A stretch of 48,809 bases of DNA from Bacillota bacterium (lineage in GTDB: Bacteria; Bacillota; Clostridia; Lachnospirales; Lachnospiraceae). Every line of letters begins with the position of its first letter. Position 1 is the stretch's first letter. The notes under the pieces are model-generated. The model was not told the origin of the DNA. It did no database searches and worked only from the letters and a program-made list of their open reading frames with translations. The DNA is taken from contig JAEYOY010000056.1 of NCBI GenBank assembly GCA_023411215.1, positions 1 to 48,809 on the forward strand, in the 5' to 3' direction. The translations under genes and the position numbers were made by a program. Below, piece by piece: positions 32,500 to 41,550 of this stretch.

Positions 32500-34533
32500 A
32501 TGAAAAGAAATGACCTGATTGTTGGATTGTTCCTACTCTCTGCAATCGTATTTTTGATAATTCCTATGAATTCCTTCATGCTGGACTTACTACTGGCGTT
32601 GAATATTTCCATCGCTATGGTTATCCTTTTTAACGCGATGTTTACGAAGGAAGTTCTTAATATGTCAGCATTTCCGACCATTCTGTTATTTACGACGATT
32701 TTTCGTATCTCACTGAATGTATCCAGTACGAAGCTGATTCTAATGACTGGGGAGCCGGGTAATGTCGTATCAACCTTCGGTCAGTTTGTCGGTGGCGGTA
32801 ATCTGATTATCGGAATTATTGTCTTTATCATATTGATTTTAGTTCAGTTTATGGTTATTAATAAGGGCTCGGAACGTGTTGCAGAGGTAACCGCAAGGTT
32901 TACCCTGGATGCAATGCCGGGTAAACAGATGGCAATCGATGCTGATTTAAACGCTGGAGCTATCACAGACGCAGAAGCAAGAGCACGTCGTGAAAAAATC
33001 CAGGATGAATCAGCTTTCTTTGGTTCCATGGACGGTGCTACAAAGTATGTTAAAGGAGATGCGGTAGCCGGTTTAATAATTACTGTTATTAATATGGTCG
33101 GTGGTACTGTTATGGGTGTGCTCTATATGGGGATGTCTGCAATGGATGCCTTCGAACATTTTGCTATTTTAACAATCGGCGACGGTTTGGTAAGCCAGAT
33201 TCCATCCCTGATGATCTCACTTGCAACTGGTATTCTGGTAACTAAGGTATCGAAAGAAGCAGATTTTGGTGATTTGCTGATGAAACAGCTTTTCTCCATT
33301 CCCAAGGCCTTGTATCTGGTTGGTGGCAGTATGATAGGGTTTGGTATTCTGACCCCCTTAGACACTTTAGTTTTCACCATTTATGGTCTTATTTTCATTA
33401 TATCCGGTAGGATGATCGCCTCCAGAGTTGAGGTCGCAGCGATTGAACAAGAGGTATCCTCGGAGGAAGCGGCGGCCAGCGAAATCAGAAAGCCGGAGAA
33501 TGTAGTTTCATTGCTCCAGATTGATCCGATTGAGCTTGAGTTCGGTTATGGTATCATTCCCTTAGCGGACACCAATCAAGGAGGAGATTTACTTGATCGT
33601 GTTGTGCTAATCCGTAGGCAGGTCGCTCTTGAGCTTGGATGTGTGGTACCTATGATCCGATTAAGAGATAATATTCAGCTTAATCCTAATCAGTATATTA
33701 TTAAAATAAAGGGAATTCAGGTAAGTGAAGGCGAGATATTATTTGATCATTATATGGCGATGAATCCCGGGTATGTCGAAGAAGAGATTACTGGTATACC
33801 TACCTTTGAACCCTCCTTCCATCTGCCCGCGCTTTGGATTACAGAAAATCAGAGAGAAAGAGCTGAGACACTTGGGTATACTGTAGTGGATCCGCCCTCC
33901 ATCATGGCAACCCACCTGACGGAGGTGATTCGCAGTCATATTCATGAGTTGCTTACCAGACAGGATGTACAGAGCCTGGTTAACAATATTCAGGAAGCGA
34001 ATCAAACACTTGTATCTGAATTGGTACCAAAGCTTCTTAATATCGGTGAGATACAAAAGGTATTACAGAACCTTTTACGGGAGGGAATCTCCATCCGTGA
34101 TCTGGTAACGATATTTGAAACCTTAGCCGACTATGCTACTACAACCCATGATACAGATGTATTAACAGAATATGTAAGACAAAGCTTAAAGAGAGCAATC
34201 TCAAAAAAATATTTTCCTTCCGGAGAAATGACTAGTGTAGTTACGCTGGATCCTAAGGTGGAGCAGGAAATTATGGGTGCTGTTAAGCAATCGGAGCAGG
34301 GAGCTTATCTGGCTCTTGATCCTAGTGTCACCCATGAAATTATTGAATCAGTTCAGACCGAGGTACACAAATTAGAGGATTTGGGAAAAAACCCCGTCAT
34401 AATTACCTCACCGATTGTCAGAATGTATTTTAAGCGCTTGACACAGGATTATTTTAAGGATTTAATAGTTGTATCATATAATGAAATTGATTCGAATGTA
34501 GAATTACAGTCAGTTGGGATGGTGACAGTATAG
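32500..34533 (+). CDS. flhA: Flagellar export gate protein FlhA
   Basis: The large export-gate protein that binds chaperone-substrate complexes through a ring of cytoplasmic domains. It has 677 residues with about eight N-terminal membrane helices (1-310), including the FHIPEP-family signature RISLNVSSTKLIL and GGTVMGVLYMGMS, and a long cytoplasmic part. The start has GGAGGTTT 5-6 bases upstream. The stop overlaps the GTG start of flhF by one base. Confidence 0.97.
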   Translation: MKRNDLIVGLFLLSAIVFLIIPMNSFMLDLLLALNISIAMVILFNAMFTKEVLNMSAFPTILLFTTIFRISLNVSSTKLILMTGEPGNVVSTFGQFVGGGNLIIGIIVFIILILVQFMVINKGSERVAEVTARFTLDAMPGKQMAIDADLNAGAITDAEARARREKIQDESAFFGSMDGATKYVKGDAVAGLIITVINMVGGTVMGVLYMGMSAMDAFEHFAILTIGDGLVSQIPSLMISLATGILVTKVSKEADFGDLLMKQLFSIPKALYLVGGSMIGFGILTPLDTLVFTIYGLIFIISGRMIASRVEVAAIEQEVSSEEAAASEIRKPENVVSLLQIDPIELEFGYGIIPLADTNQGGDLLDRVVLIRRQVALELGCVVPMIRLRDNIQLNPNQYIIKIKGIQVSEGEILFDHYMAMNPGYVEEEITGIPTFEPSFHLPALWITENQRERAETLGYTVVDPPSIMATHLTEVIRSHIHELLTRQDVQSLVNNIQEANQTLVSELVPKLLNIGEIQKVLQNLLREGISIRDLVTIFETLADYATTTHDTDVLTEYVRQSLKRAISKKYFPSGEMTSVVTLDPKVEQEIMGAVKQSEQGAYLALDPSVTHEIIESVQTEVHKLEDLGKNPVIITSPIVRMYFKRLTQDYFKDLIVVSYNEIDSNVELQSVGMVTV

Positions 34534-35747
34534 TGATTATTAAGAAATTTCAAGCGAATACGGAAACGGAAGCGATCATGCTTGCCAAGGAAGAGCTTGG
34601 TAAGGATGCTATTGTTATGAATATTAAGACCATATCGCCGAAAGGTATATACAAACTGTTTCGTAAATCGGTCGTTGAGATTACGGCTGCTGTAGATGAA
34701 AATATTACATACAGGAATGATAAAGTAAAACCGCTGGCGCCGGCTACTCCTGCTCGTAAAACAATTTTTACTGATGTTATTTATGATGATGAGCCCTCTG
34801 ACAACCAGCAGACGCAGTCAGGCAACAGCGCTGATACAGCACCTTCCGCTATAGAGGCAAAGCTTAATAACCTTCAGAGTCTCTTAGAGAAGCAGATTAA
34901 TGATAAAGAAAAGCTAGGGATCGATAAGCAAGAAGTAAAAACAATGGAGACGAATAAAAACCTTGCTTGTATTCAACTGATTTATAACCAGCTGGTTAAT
35001 AATGAGGTGGATGAAAAATATGCAAACCAGATAATATCAGAGATTGAAGGGAATTTGAAGAAGGATGCATCCATGGATAATATCCTGGCAAGCATCTATC
35101 AAAAAATCATACTCAAGCTGGGGCAGCCCAAGACCATTGAACTTGTCGGAAAGACCCCAAAGTTTGTTTTTTTTATTGGACCGACCGGTGTAGGAAAAAC
35201 AACAACAATAGCAAAAATTGCATCAATGTTTAAGATGAATCAGAAAGCAAAGGTGGCATTTTTGACTGCGGATACCTATCGTATTGCAGCGGTGGAACAA
35301 CTGAGAACATATGCTAATATCTTAGGAATACCCCTGAAGGTTATATATTCGGAGGATGAGATGCTTCATTCAAGAGAAGAATATGCCGATTATGATGTTG
35401 TTTTTGTAGATACAGCAGGAAGATCCCATCGCAGCAAGGATCAGAGAGATGACATTGAGCAGCTCATTAACACCATTCCTGAAGAGGAAAGGGAAGTTTA
35501 TTTGGTTCTAAGTGCGACGACTAAATATCGTGATTTAGTTAAGATAACGGAAGCATATTCTGAAATTATGGATTATAATCTTATCTTTACAAAATTAGAC
35601 GAAACGGGTACAATCGGCAACCTGTTTAATATTCGGATGCTGACAGAGGCACCTTTATCTTATGCTACCTTTGGGCAGAATGTACCCGACGACATCGCCA
35701 AAGTAGATGCTCAAGGTATCGCTAAGCAACTATTAAGGGGGCAATAA
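34533..35747 (+). CDS. flhF: Flagellar SRP-like GTPase FlhF
   Basis: A GTPase of the SRP class that sets where flagella form. It has 404 residues: a basic/disordered N-terminal B domain (about 1-120), an N domain, and the G domain with GPTGVGKT at 216-223, the TADTYRIAAVEQL motif, DTAGR and FTKLDETGTIGN. The start is GTG, in a TAGTG overlap with the flhA stop. It is followed after 1 base by flhG, the regulator of its GTPase. Confidence 0.96.
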   Translation: MIIKKFQANTETEAIMLAKEELGKDAIVMNIKTISPKGIYKLFRKSVVEITAAVDENITYRNDKVKPLAPATPARKTIFTDVIYDDEPSDNQQTQSGNSADTAPSAIEAKLNNLQSLLEKQINDKEKLGIDKQEVKTMETNKNLACIQLIYNQLVNNEVDEKYANQIISEIEGNLKKDASMDNILASIYQKIILKLGQPKTIELVGKTPKFVFFIGPTGVGKTTTIAKIASMFKMNQKAKVAFLTADTYRIAAVEQLRTYANILGIPLKVIYSEDEMLHSREEYADYDVVFVDTAGRSHRSKDQRDDIEQLINTIPEEEREVYLVLSATTKYRDLVKITEAYSEIMDYNLIFTKLDETGTIGNLFNIRMLTEAPLSYATFGQNVPDDIAKVDAQGIAKQLLRGQ

Positions 35748-35748
35748 A

Positions 35749-36630
35749 ATGGATCAGGCAGAAAAATTAAGAAAAATGGTGAAAGAACAAGCTGCCCCCA
35801 GAAATGTGGCCAGAGTTATTACGGTTACTAGTGGAAAAGGCGGTGTCGGTAAATCAAGTATTTCTGTTAACTTGGCCATCGCCCTAAGTAGATTGGGTAA
35901 TCGGGTAATTGTATTGGATGCAGACTTTGGTTTAGCCAATGTTGAGGTTATGTTAGGAATAAGACCACAATATAATCTGGCGGATCTCATATTTCGTGGT
36001 AAATCCTTAACTGATATTATTACTGAGGGTCCGGAAAATATCGGTTTTATCTCGGGAGGATCAGGAATACAGGAATTGACCAATCTATCGAAGGATCAAA
36101 TTGTATACTTAATACAAAAATTGGTGGAATTGGATGAACGTGCCGATATAATAATTATAGATACAGGAGCAGGAATTGCAGATTCAGTATTGGAATTTGT
36201 AGCAGCCAGTTCAGAGGTACTTCTAGTGGCTACACCAGAGCCAACCTCCATTACAGATGCCTATGCATTATTGAAAACATTAAATCGAAAATCAGACATA
36301 TCCTTGCAGGATACGGTAATCAAGATGATTGCAAACCGCATTGACAATAATGAGGAAGGGAGAGAATTGTACGATAAACTGAGTTTGGTTGTCAGTAAAT
36401 TTCTTGATCTTAAACTGGAATATATGGGTGCACTACCCCAGGACAGCACTGTGACCAGGGCAGTAATGAAACAGAAGCCTGCGTTGATGTTATATCCAAA
36501 TTCACAATTTTCCAGTACGGTTTCTTCCTTTGCAAAAATCCTTTGTGAAAATGAGGAATCGAAATTACATAACAGAAATGGAATTGCTCAATTGTTTACT
36601 AATTTACTTCGCTCACGTATTAAAAAATAG
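35749..36630 (+). CDS. flhG: MinD-like flagellar number ATPase FlhG (FleN, YlxH)
   Basis: A MinD/ParA-family ATPase that limits flagellar number and stimulates FlhF GTPase activity. It has 293 residues. The short N-terminal region (DQAEKLRKMV) includes the FlhF-activating helix type. The deviant Walker A is GKGGVGKS at 29-36, and VLDADFGLANVEVMLG and IIIDTGAGI follow. The start has AAGGGGGCA upstream. A group of hairpins follows before the PilZ gene. Confidence 0.94.
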   Translation: MDQAEKLRKMVKEQAAPRNVARVITVTSGKGGVGKSSISVNLAIALSRLGNRVIVLDADFGLANVEVMLGIRPQYNLADLIFRGKSLTDIITEGPENIGFISGGSGIQELTNLSKDQIVYLIQKLVELDERADIIIIDTGAGIADSVLEFVAASSEVLLVATPEPTSITDAYALLKTLNRKSDISLQDTVIKMIANRIDNNEEGRELYDKLSLVVSKFLDLKLEYMGALPQDSTVTRAVMKQKPALMLYPNSQFSSTVSSFAKILCENEESKLHNRNGIAQLFTNLLRSRIKK

Positions 36631-36637
36631 GATTAGG

Positions 36638-36746
36638 TTGAAAATCTATGATTTTTCAATCGACAAACGATAGAAAGCACGCTTTGGGCACTTTCTATTA
36701 TCATAAATTTATGCTGTCGCCCATATAGAAAGCAAAATTTTTCTAT
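36638..36746 (+). repeat. Three successive hairpins between flhG and the PilZ gene
   Basis: TTGAAAAT/ATTTTTCAA (36638-36659), GATAGAAAG/CTTTCTAT (36669-36698) and ATAGAAA/TTTCTAT (36725-36746). The latter two share a TAGAAAG core, and all follow an xxAAA...TTTxx pattern recalling the array before fliK, though without the TACAA spacer. Confidence 0.55.
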
Positions 36747-36812
36747 CAAAAATTCGAGGTGTTTTGGCAGTATGACGGATTTGTATGTATTATAAAACTT
36801 GGGGGTGGAGGT

Positions 36813-37580
36813 ATGCTTCATGAGGTATTATCGATCGGTGATAAAATAGATATTAAGCCACTTAACCGCAACGGTAAGCCGGTTCATACAGCTATGGCAT
36901 TTGTAAGCCAACTAATTGATTTTGTGGATGGAAGTGTAATAAACATAGCTGCACCTATTGTTTTTGGAAGGACGATTCCTCTATCGGTGGGTGAGTATTA
37001 TAATCTGTGTTTTTATACGGAGAAAGGACTTTATCGATGCAATTGCATGGTAATAAGCAACCATAAGGATAATAAAACGATTATTACAGTTGTTAGAATC
37101 ACTTCTAACCTGGAAAAATACCAAAGAAGGCAGTATTACCGTTTAGAATGTATCCATGATATTTATTACCGATCGATTTCGCTAGAAGAAGAGCTGTTAG
37201 AGAAGAAGATGAGTTCAGAGAATTTTGAAACTCCGGAAGCTATGACAGAAGCAAAGGAAAAACTTGCTGAGTTTGATAGTGAGTGGATTTTTGCTACAAT
37301 TACTGATCTAAGCGGGGGAGGAGCGAGATTTAGTTCTGAAACACTTCATAAATCAGGTGACAAAGTAAGAATTAAGTTAAATTTGATAGTAAACAATGAA
37401 CTGAGAAAACTTGAACTTACTGCGAAGATTATATCCCGGGCTCCTATTCCGGTCAGAGCTGGTATTTATGAATACAGAGTGGAGTTTACCGATATTATGC
37501 AAAAAGATCGGGAATCTTTAATAAAATATATATTTGAACAAGAACGAAAACGTAGAAAAAATGATATCGGGCAGAATTGA
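36813..37580 (+). CDS. PilZ-domain c-di-GMP-binding flagellar brake protein (YcgR/YpfA-like)
   Basis: A probable c-di-GMP receptor that slows or stops motor rotation. It has 255 residues: an N-terminal YcgR-like beta domain (about 1-100) and a C-terminal PilZ domain with both ligand motifs intact, RxxxR (R106-R110 in RRQYYRLE) and DxSxxG (D165-G170 in DLSGGGARF). The ATG at 36813 fits the family N-terminus; GGGGGTGG lies just upstream. The frame is open back to 36759 but lacks a site there. It sits between flhG and cheB, where B. subtilis has no gene, so c-di-GMP control is built into this operon. Confidence 0.9.
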   Translation: MLHEVLSIGDKIDIKPLNRNGKPVHTAMAFVSQLIDFVDGSVINIAAPIVFGRTIPLSVGEYYNLCFYTEKGLYRCNCMVISNHKDNKTIITVVRITSNLEKYQRRQYYRLECIHDIYYRSISLEEELLEKKMSSENFETPEAMTEAKEKLAEFDSEWIFATITDLSGGGARFSSETLHKSGDKVRIKLNLIVNNELRKLELTAKIISRAPIPVRAGIYEYRVEFTDIMQKDRESLIKYIFEQERKRRKNDIGQN

Positions 37581-37648
37581 AACGGACAACACACATATCT
37601 ACGAGGTGGGGTAGAGTTATTGGCCACAATGGAGGAATGTATCAAAAA

Positions 37649-38758
37649 ATGACGAAAAATATTTTGATTATAGATGACTCTGCACTTATGAGAAGGGTAC
37701 TCTCTGATATAATTAATTCAGATAAGAGATTTCAGGTATCAGAAGTAGCAGTAAACGGTTTGGAAGGCTTAGAGATTTTGCAAAGCAAAGGTAAGGATTT
37801 TGATGCTGTTCTACTTGACATTAATATGCCTAAAATGAATGGTATTGAATTACTGGAGGCTTTGAAGGTCAAGGGTATTAAGGCAACCGTGATCATAGTC
37901 AGTACCATTGCCAAAAAAGAAGCCAAAGAAACAATTAAGGCTTTGGAGCTGGGAGCTTTTGATTTTGTAACCAAGCCGGAAAGCTTTATGGAGGTGAAGA
38001 GTAATCATTTCTCTGATCGAATATTAGACTGTCTTATTACAGCAACGAAAGCAGAAGCAAAAGTAGTTGGAACCGCTTCTGTTAAAGATGACAAAACAAT
38101 GACTCGGGTCATGGAGGAGCTTTCGGCGGTTAAGGAAGTAATTCAAAAAAAGTCATCAGCTTCATTACCTCAGGGTGCGAAGAAGCTTGTTGCTCTTGCC
38201 TGTTCAACCGGAGGACCAAAGGCTCTTCATAGTGTTTTGCCTAATCTGCCGGCCAATCTGGATGCGAGCATGTTGATCGTACAACATATGCCGGTTGGTT
38301 TCACAAAATCCCTGGCAGACAGATTGAATGAGCTAAGCGCGTTGAAGGTAAAAGAAGCAGAGGATGGTGAAATCCTGGCAAAAGGTACGGTATATATCGC
38401 AAAAGGCGGTTGTCAATTTCGCTTGAAAAAACTTGATGATCAGACATACCGTATCGTGGTTTCACAGGAACCGGCAAGGCATGGGTTGTTACCTTGTGCT
38501 GACATTATGTATGAATCTCTTGTAGATACGAATTTTGATCAAATCACCTGTGTGGTTCTTACAGGTATGGGCGGGGATGGTACTGCCGGTATTTCGAAAC
38601 TTAGTAAAAAACAAAATATTTATGTGATAGCACAGAACGAAGAAACCAGTATTGTATATGGAATGCCAAAGGTTATAAAGGATGCAGGACTTGTAGATGA
38701 AGTGGTTGCATTGGGAGATGTATCTGATGCCATCATTAAGAATGTGGGGGTGTACTAA
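37649..38758 (+). CDS. cheB: Protein-glutamate methylesterase/glutamine deamidase CheB
   Basis: Removes methyl groups from chemoreceptors when phosphorylated by CheA. It has 369 residues: a receiver domain with phospho-acceptor D57 in LLDINMPKMNG, a linker, and a C-terminal esterase domain with the catalytic Ser in ACSTGGPKAL, His in VQHMPVGF and Asp in GMGGDGTAG. The start is uncertain. ATG 37649 gives the family start MTKNILIIDDSALMRR but is 13 bases from GGAGG; ATG 37637 is too close. Both are better than the frame's extreme start at 37577. The stop abuts cheA with no gap. Confidence 0.94.
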   Translation: MTKNILIIDDSALMRRVLSDIINSDKRFQVSEVAVNGLEGLEILQSKGKDFDAVLLDINMPKMNGIELLEALKVKGIKATVIIVSTIAKKEAKETIKALELGAFDFVTKPESFMEVKSNHFSDRILDCLITATKAEAKVVGTASVKDDKTMTRVMEELSAVKEVIQKKSSASLPQGAKKLVALACSTGGPKALHSVLPNLPANLDASMLIVQHMPVGFTKSLADRLNELSALKVKEAEDGEILAKGTVYIAKGGCQFRLKKLDDQTYRIVVSQEPARHGLLPCADIMYESLVDTNFDQITCVVLTGMGGDGTAGISKLSKKQNIYVIAQNEETSIVYGMPKVIKDAGLVDEVVALGDVSDAIIKNVGVY

Positions 38759-40849
38759 ATGGACGTAAGTCAATACCTAGAGATATTTATTGAAGAAACG
38801 AAAGAGCATTTACAAAATTTGAATCAACATTTATTAATTCTGGAGCGTGAGCCGGAAAACGAAGATACAATTAATGAGATTTTCCGTGCTGCCCATTCCC
38901 TGAAGGGTATGGCAGGCACCATGGGTTATAAGAGAATGCAAAGATTGACCCATGATATGGAGAATGTGTTTTCAGAAATCAGAACCGGCAAGATGAAAGC
39001 TACCTCTTCATTAGTAGATATTTTATTCAAGGGTCTGGATGCATTGGAAACTTACTTAAGTAATATTCAATCTGAATCCAATGAAGGGGAAGAGGATAAT
39101 GAAGAGATTATCACTGCCTTGAATAACTTCCTTAACGAGGGACTTGGACATGTACCAGCTGCTAAGAGTGAGCCCTCCGTAAAAGAAGAAAAGACACCGG
39201 TAGCATCGAAAGCCACAGATGATAAGATGAAATTCATGAATGTAAAGATGGAAGAGCATGAGAAAAAGGCTATAGTTAAGGCTGGAATGCTTGGTCTTAA
39301 TGTCATCGGATTAACTGTTTATATTCAGGAGTACTGTATGCTTAAGGGTGTCAGAGCATATATGGTAAATCGTACCCTAGAGGAGTTTGGTGAGATTATT
39401 AAGTTGAATCCGAGTGCGCAGGATCTTGAGGATGAGAAATATGAATTGGATTATTCCGTGTTTATTATAACTAAGGAAAGCCCTGAAAAGCTCATCAAAG
39501 TTGCCACCAACGTATCTGAGGTAAAGGAAGTTGTAGCAGGACACATAAAGCTATCTGAAGATGAGGTGGCTAGTTTTGCGACAATTCTAAAACAGGATGA
39601 AGCATCTGTTATGCAGCCTAAGAAGAAGGAAGTTGATTCAAACTCCCTTAAGTCAGGTAATGCTCCTGCATCGAAGCAGGCGGCTAAGCCGGTAGCAAAC
39701 CGTTCCGTTCGTGTTGACATTGATAAGCTTGATGTCCTGATGAATCTGGTAAGTGAGCTTATCATCGCTAAAAATGGTTTGATTTCAATCAGCAGCGATA
39801 AAGAAATAATGGCGGATAACGGCTTCCATGAGCAGATTGAATACTTAGAGAGAGTAACAACAAATCTTCATGAATCTGTTATGAAGACAAGAATGGTTCC
39901 GATTGAGAGTGTTGTTAACCGTTTCCCTAGAATGATCAGAGATTTATCCAAGAAGCTTGATAAGGAAATGGAATTATATATGACCGGTGAAGAGACAGAG
40001 CTTGACCGTACTGTTATTGATGAGATCGGTGATCCCTTGATGCATCTTCTTCGTAATGCCGCTGACCATGGGCTGGAGAGCAATGCGCAGAGGCAACAAA
40101 TCGGTAAAAATCCAGCGGGTTCAATCTACCTGGATGCATATCAGGATGGTAACAACGTAGTCATTGAGGTTAGAGATGACGGCGGCGGTATCAATACGGA
40201 GAAGATTAAGAAAAAGGCACTTGAAAGAGGTACTATCTCTGAAGAACAGGCTCAGAGAATGACGGAAAAGGATATTATTGACATTCTGTTCCAGCCAAGC
40301 TTCTCAACCGCAGAGCAGGTTACTGATGTATCCGGCCGTGGTGTAGGACTTGATGTTGTTAAGACGAAGATTGAAGCACTTGGTGGTGAGATTGAAGCGA
40401 AAACAAAGCTTGGAGAAGGGTCCAATTTCATTATCCGTTTGCCGTTGACCCTTGCCATTATCCAATCCCTTATGGTTATTATCGGTGAAGAGAAATATGC
40501 ACTTCCCCTTGGCAGTATTCAGACCGTGGAGGATATCCCTGTAGCAGAGATCAAGACAGTTCAGGGTAAGGAAGTGATTAATCTAAGAGGCAATGTGGTA
40601 CCGATTATTCGATTGGGACATCTCCTGAATTGCAAGAAACAGGAAACGGAACCAGAAGAGCTATTGGTGGTTATTGTTAAGAAGGGTGAGAGACTTGCCG
40701 GAATGGTAGTCGATGAATTAATCGGACAGCAGGAAATTGTAATCAAATCAATCGGTAAGTATATCAAGAGCCATAAGATTATCAGCGGTGCAACCATCCT
40801 TGGTAATGGTGAAGTAGCATTAATTCTTGATGTCAATTCTTTAGTATAG
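38759..40849 (+). CDS. cheA: Chemotaxis histidine kinase CheA
   Basis: The central chemotaxis kinase, coupled to receptors by CheW; it phosphorylates CheY and CheB. It has 696 residues. P1 has the phospho-acceptor H46 in AAHSLKGMAG. A P2-like region lies at about 160-270, P3 dimerisation helices at about 320-380, and the P4 ATPase with N box HLLRNAADHGLE, DDGGGI and GRGVGLDVVK. A C-terminal P5 CheW-like domain follows (about 560-695). The start codon follows the cheB stop directly. Confidence 0.97.
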   Translation: MDVSQYLEIFIEETKEHLQNLNQHLLILEREPENEDTINEIFRAAHSLKGMAGTMGYKRMQRLTHDMENVFSEIRTGKMKATSSLVDILFKGLDALETYLSNIQSESNEGEEDNEEIITALNNFLNEGLGHVPAAKSEPSVKEEKTPVASKATDDKMKFMNVKMEEHEKKAIVKAGMLGLNVIGLTVYIQEYCMLKGVRAYMVNRTLEEFGEIIKLNPSAQDLEDEKYELDYSVFIITKESPEKLIKVATNVSEVKEVVAGHIKLSEDEVASFATILKQDEASVMQPKKKEVDSNSLKSGNAPASKQAAKPVANRSVRVDIDKLDVLMNLVSELIIAKNGLISISSDKEIMADNGFHEQIEYLERVTTNLHESVMKTRMVPIESVVNRFPRMIRDLSKKLDKEMELYMTGEETELDRTVIDEIGDPLMHLLRNAADHGLESNAQRQQIGKNPAGSIYLDAYQDGNNVVIEVRDDGGGINTEKIKKKALERGTISEEQAQRMTEKDIIDILFQPSFSTAEQVTDVSGRGVGLDVVKTKIEALGGEIEAKTKLGEGSNFIIRLPLTLAIIQSLMVIIGEEKYALPLGSIQTVEDIPVAEIKTVQGKEVINLRGNVVPIIRLGHLLNCKKQETEPEELLVVIVKKGERLAGMVVDELIGQQEIVIKSIGKYIKSHKIISGATILGNGEVALILDVNSLV

Positions 40850-40861
40850 GGGGGCGTAGAT

Positions 40862-41323
40862 ATGGCAGCTGATACAAAACAATTTATAATTGCTTATCTT
40901 AATAAGAGTCAATATGGTATCGATATTAATTACATAGATAATATAATTGTTATGCAGAGTATAACCAGAATTCCTAAATCACAGAAATTTTTTAGGGGTG
41001 TAATTAATCTTAGAGGTGAGATAGTTCCGGTTATGAGTCTTAGTAATAGACTGGGCATTGAAGAAGCACCTTATACTTCGAAATCAAGAATCATTATTGT
41101 GCGTCCGGAGAACGGTGCCGCACCAGTAGGTTTAGTGGTTGATGAAGTGAAAGAGGTTATTACATTGGAACACAATTCGATTGAAAAGATGAATTACGAT
41201 GATAAGGATGAAAAGGCAAATTACAGCATTGGAATAGGAAAGTATGGCAATGAACTTGTTAACCTGCTTAATGTCCCAGCTATCGTAATTGAAAAAGAGG
41301 CTAGTGTGAATAATGTGAATTAA
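40862..41323 (+). CDS. cheW: Chemotaxis coupling protein CheW
   Basis: Adaptor between receptors and CheA. It has 153 residues, a single CheW domain with the usual IPKSQKFFRGVINLRGEIVP and PVGLVVDEVKEV. The start has GGGGGCG upstream. The last codons (GTG AAT TAA) are themselves the left arm of a REP-like repeat, so the repeat supplies the C-terminal Val-Asn and the stop codon. Confidence 0.96.
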   Translation: MAADTKQFIIAYLNKSQYGIDINYIDNIIVMQSITRIPKSQKFFRGVINLRGEIVPVMSLSNRLGIEEAPYTSKSRIIIVRPENGAAPVGLVVDEVKEVITLEHNSIEKMNYDDKDEKANYSIGIGKYGNELVNLLNVPAIVIEKEASVNNVN

Positions 41324-41400
41324 AAAGCATAATTCACATATAGAAGTTTGTGCCTGCGAAATCCTCGGCACAAACTAATTCAAAGGATAGGCATAATATT
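41314..41400 (+). repeat. Two-hairpin REP-like element, full copy 4 (overlaps cheW stop)
   Basis: Hairpin 1 is TGTGAATTA/TAATTCACA (41314-41322/41330-41338). Hairpin 2 is AGTTTGTGCC/GGCACAAACT (41345-41354/41367-41376), with the same TGCGAAATCCTC loop as copy 1. The tail is GGATAGGCATAATAT. The left arm forms the last codons of cheW. Confidence 0.9.
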
Positions 41401-41410
41401 TATGTGAATT

Positions 41411-41506
41411 AAAAGCATAATTCCCAAAGCGAAATTCTTCCGGGTTTGAAATGAAGATGCAGGGCAATGAAATAAAAAGCATAATTCCCAAAGCGAATTT
41501 CTTTCG
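41411..41506 (+). repeat. Direct repeat pair in the cheW-cheC spacer
   Basis: Two 32-base copies (41411-41442 and 41475-41506), AAAAGCATAATTCCCAAAGC followed by GAAWTTCTTYCG, differ at two positions and are separated by 32 bases. The first continues from a GTGAATT arm like REP hairpin 1. The second forms an AAGCGAA/TTCGCTT hairpin. Confidence 0.85.
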
Positions 41507-41520
41507 CTTAGGAAGAACTA

Positions 41521-41550
41521 CGGTAGGAAATTCGTTATTAATTCCTACCG
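41521..41550 (+). repeat. Long hairpin in the cheW-cheC spacer
   Basis: CGGTAGGAAATT pairs with AATTCCTACCG around a 7-base loop, with one unpaired A. Further on, CCCAG/CTGGG form another hairpin (about 41558-41588). No gene is seen in this spacer of about 376 bases, and no clear promoter. Confidence 0.6.

Noticed and set aside
36138..36150. GCCGATAT, resembling a sigma-D -10 box
   Set aside because: It is inside flhG, codes for conserved residues, and lacks TAAA at the proper distance.
5529..41400. Repeats as a CRISPR array
   Set aside because: The copies are scattered over 36 kb at gene ends, differ in length and have no regular spacers or cas genes.
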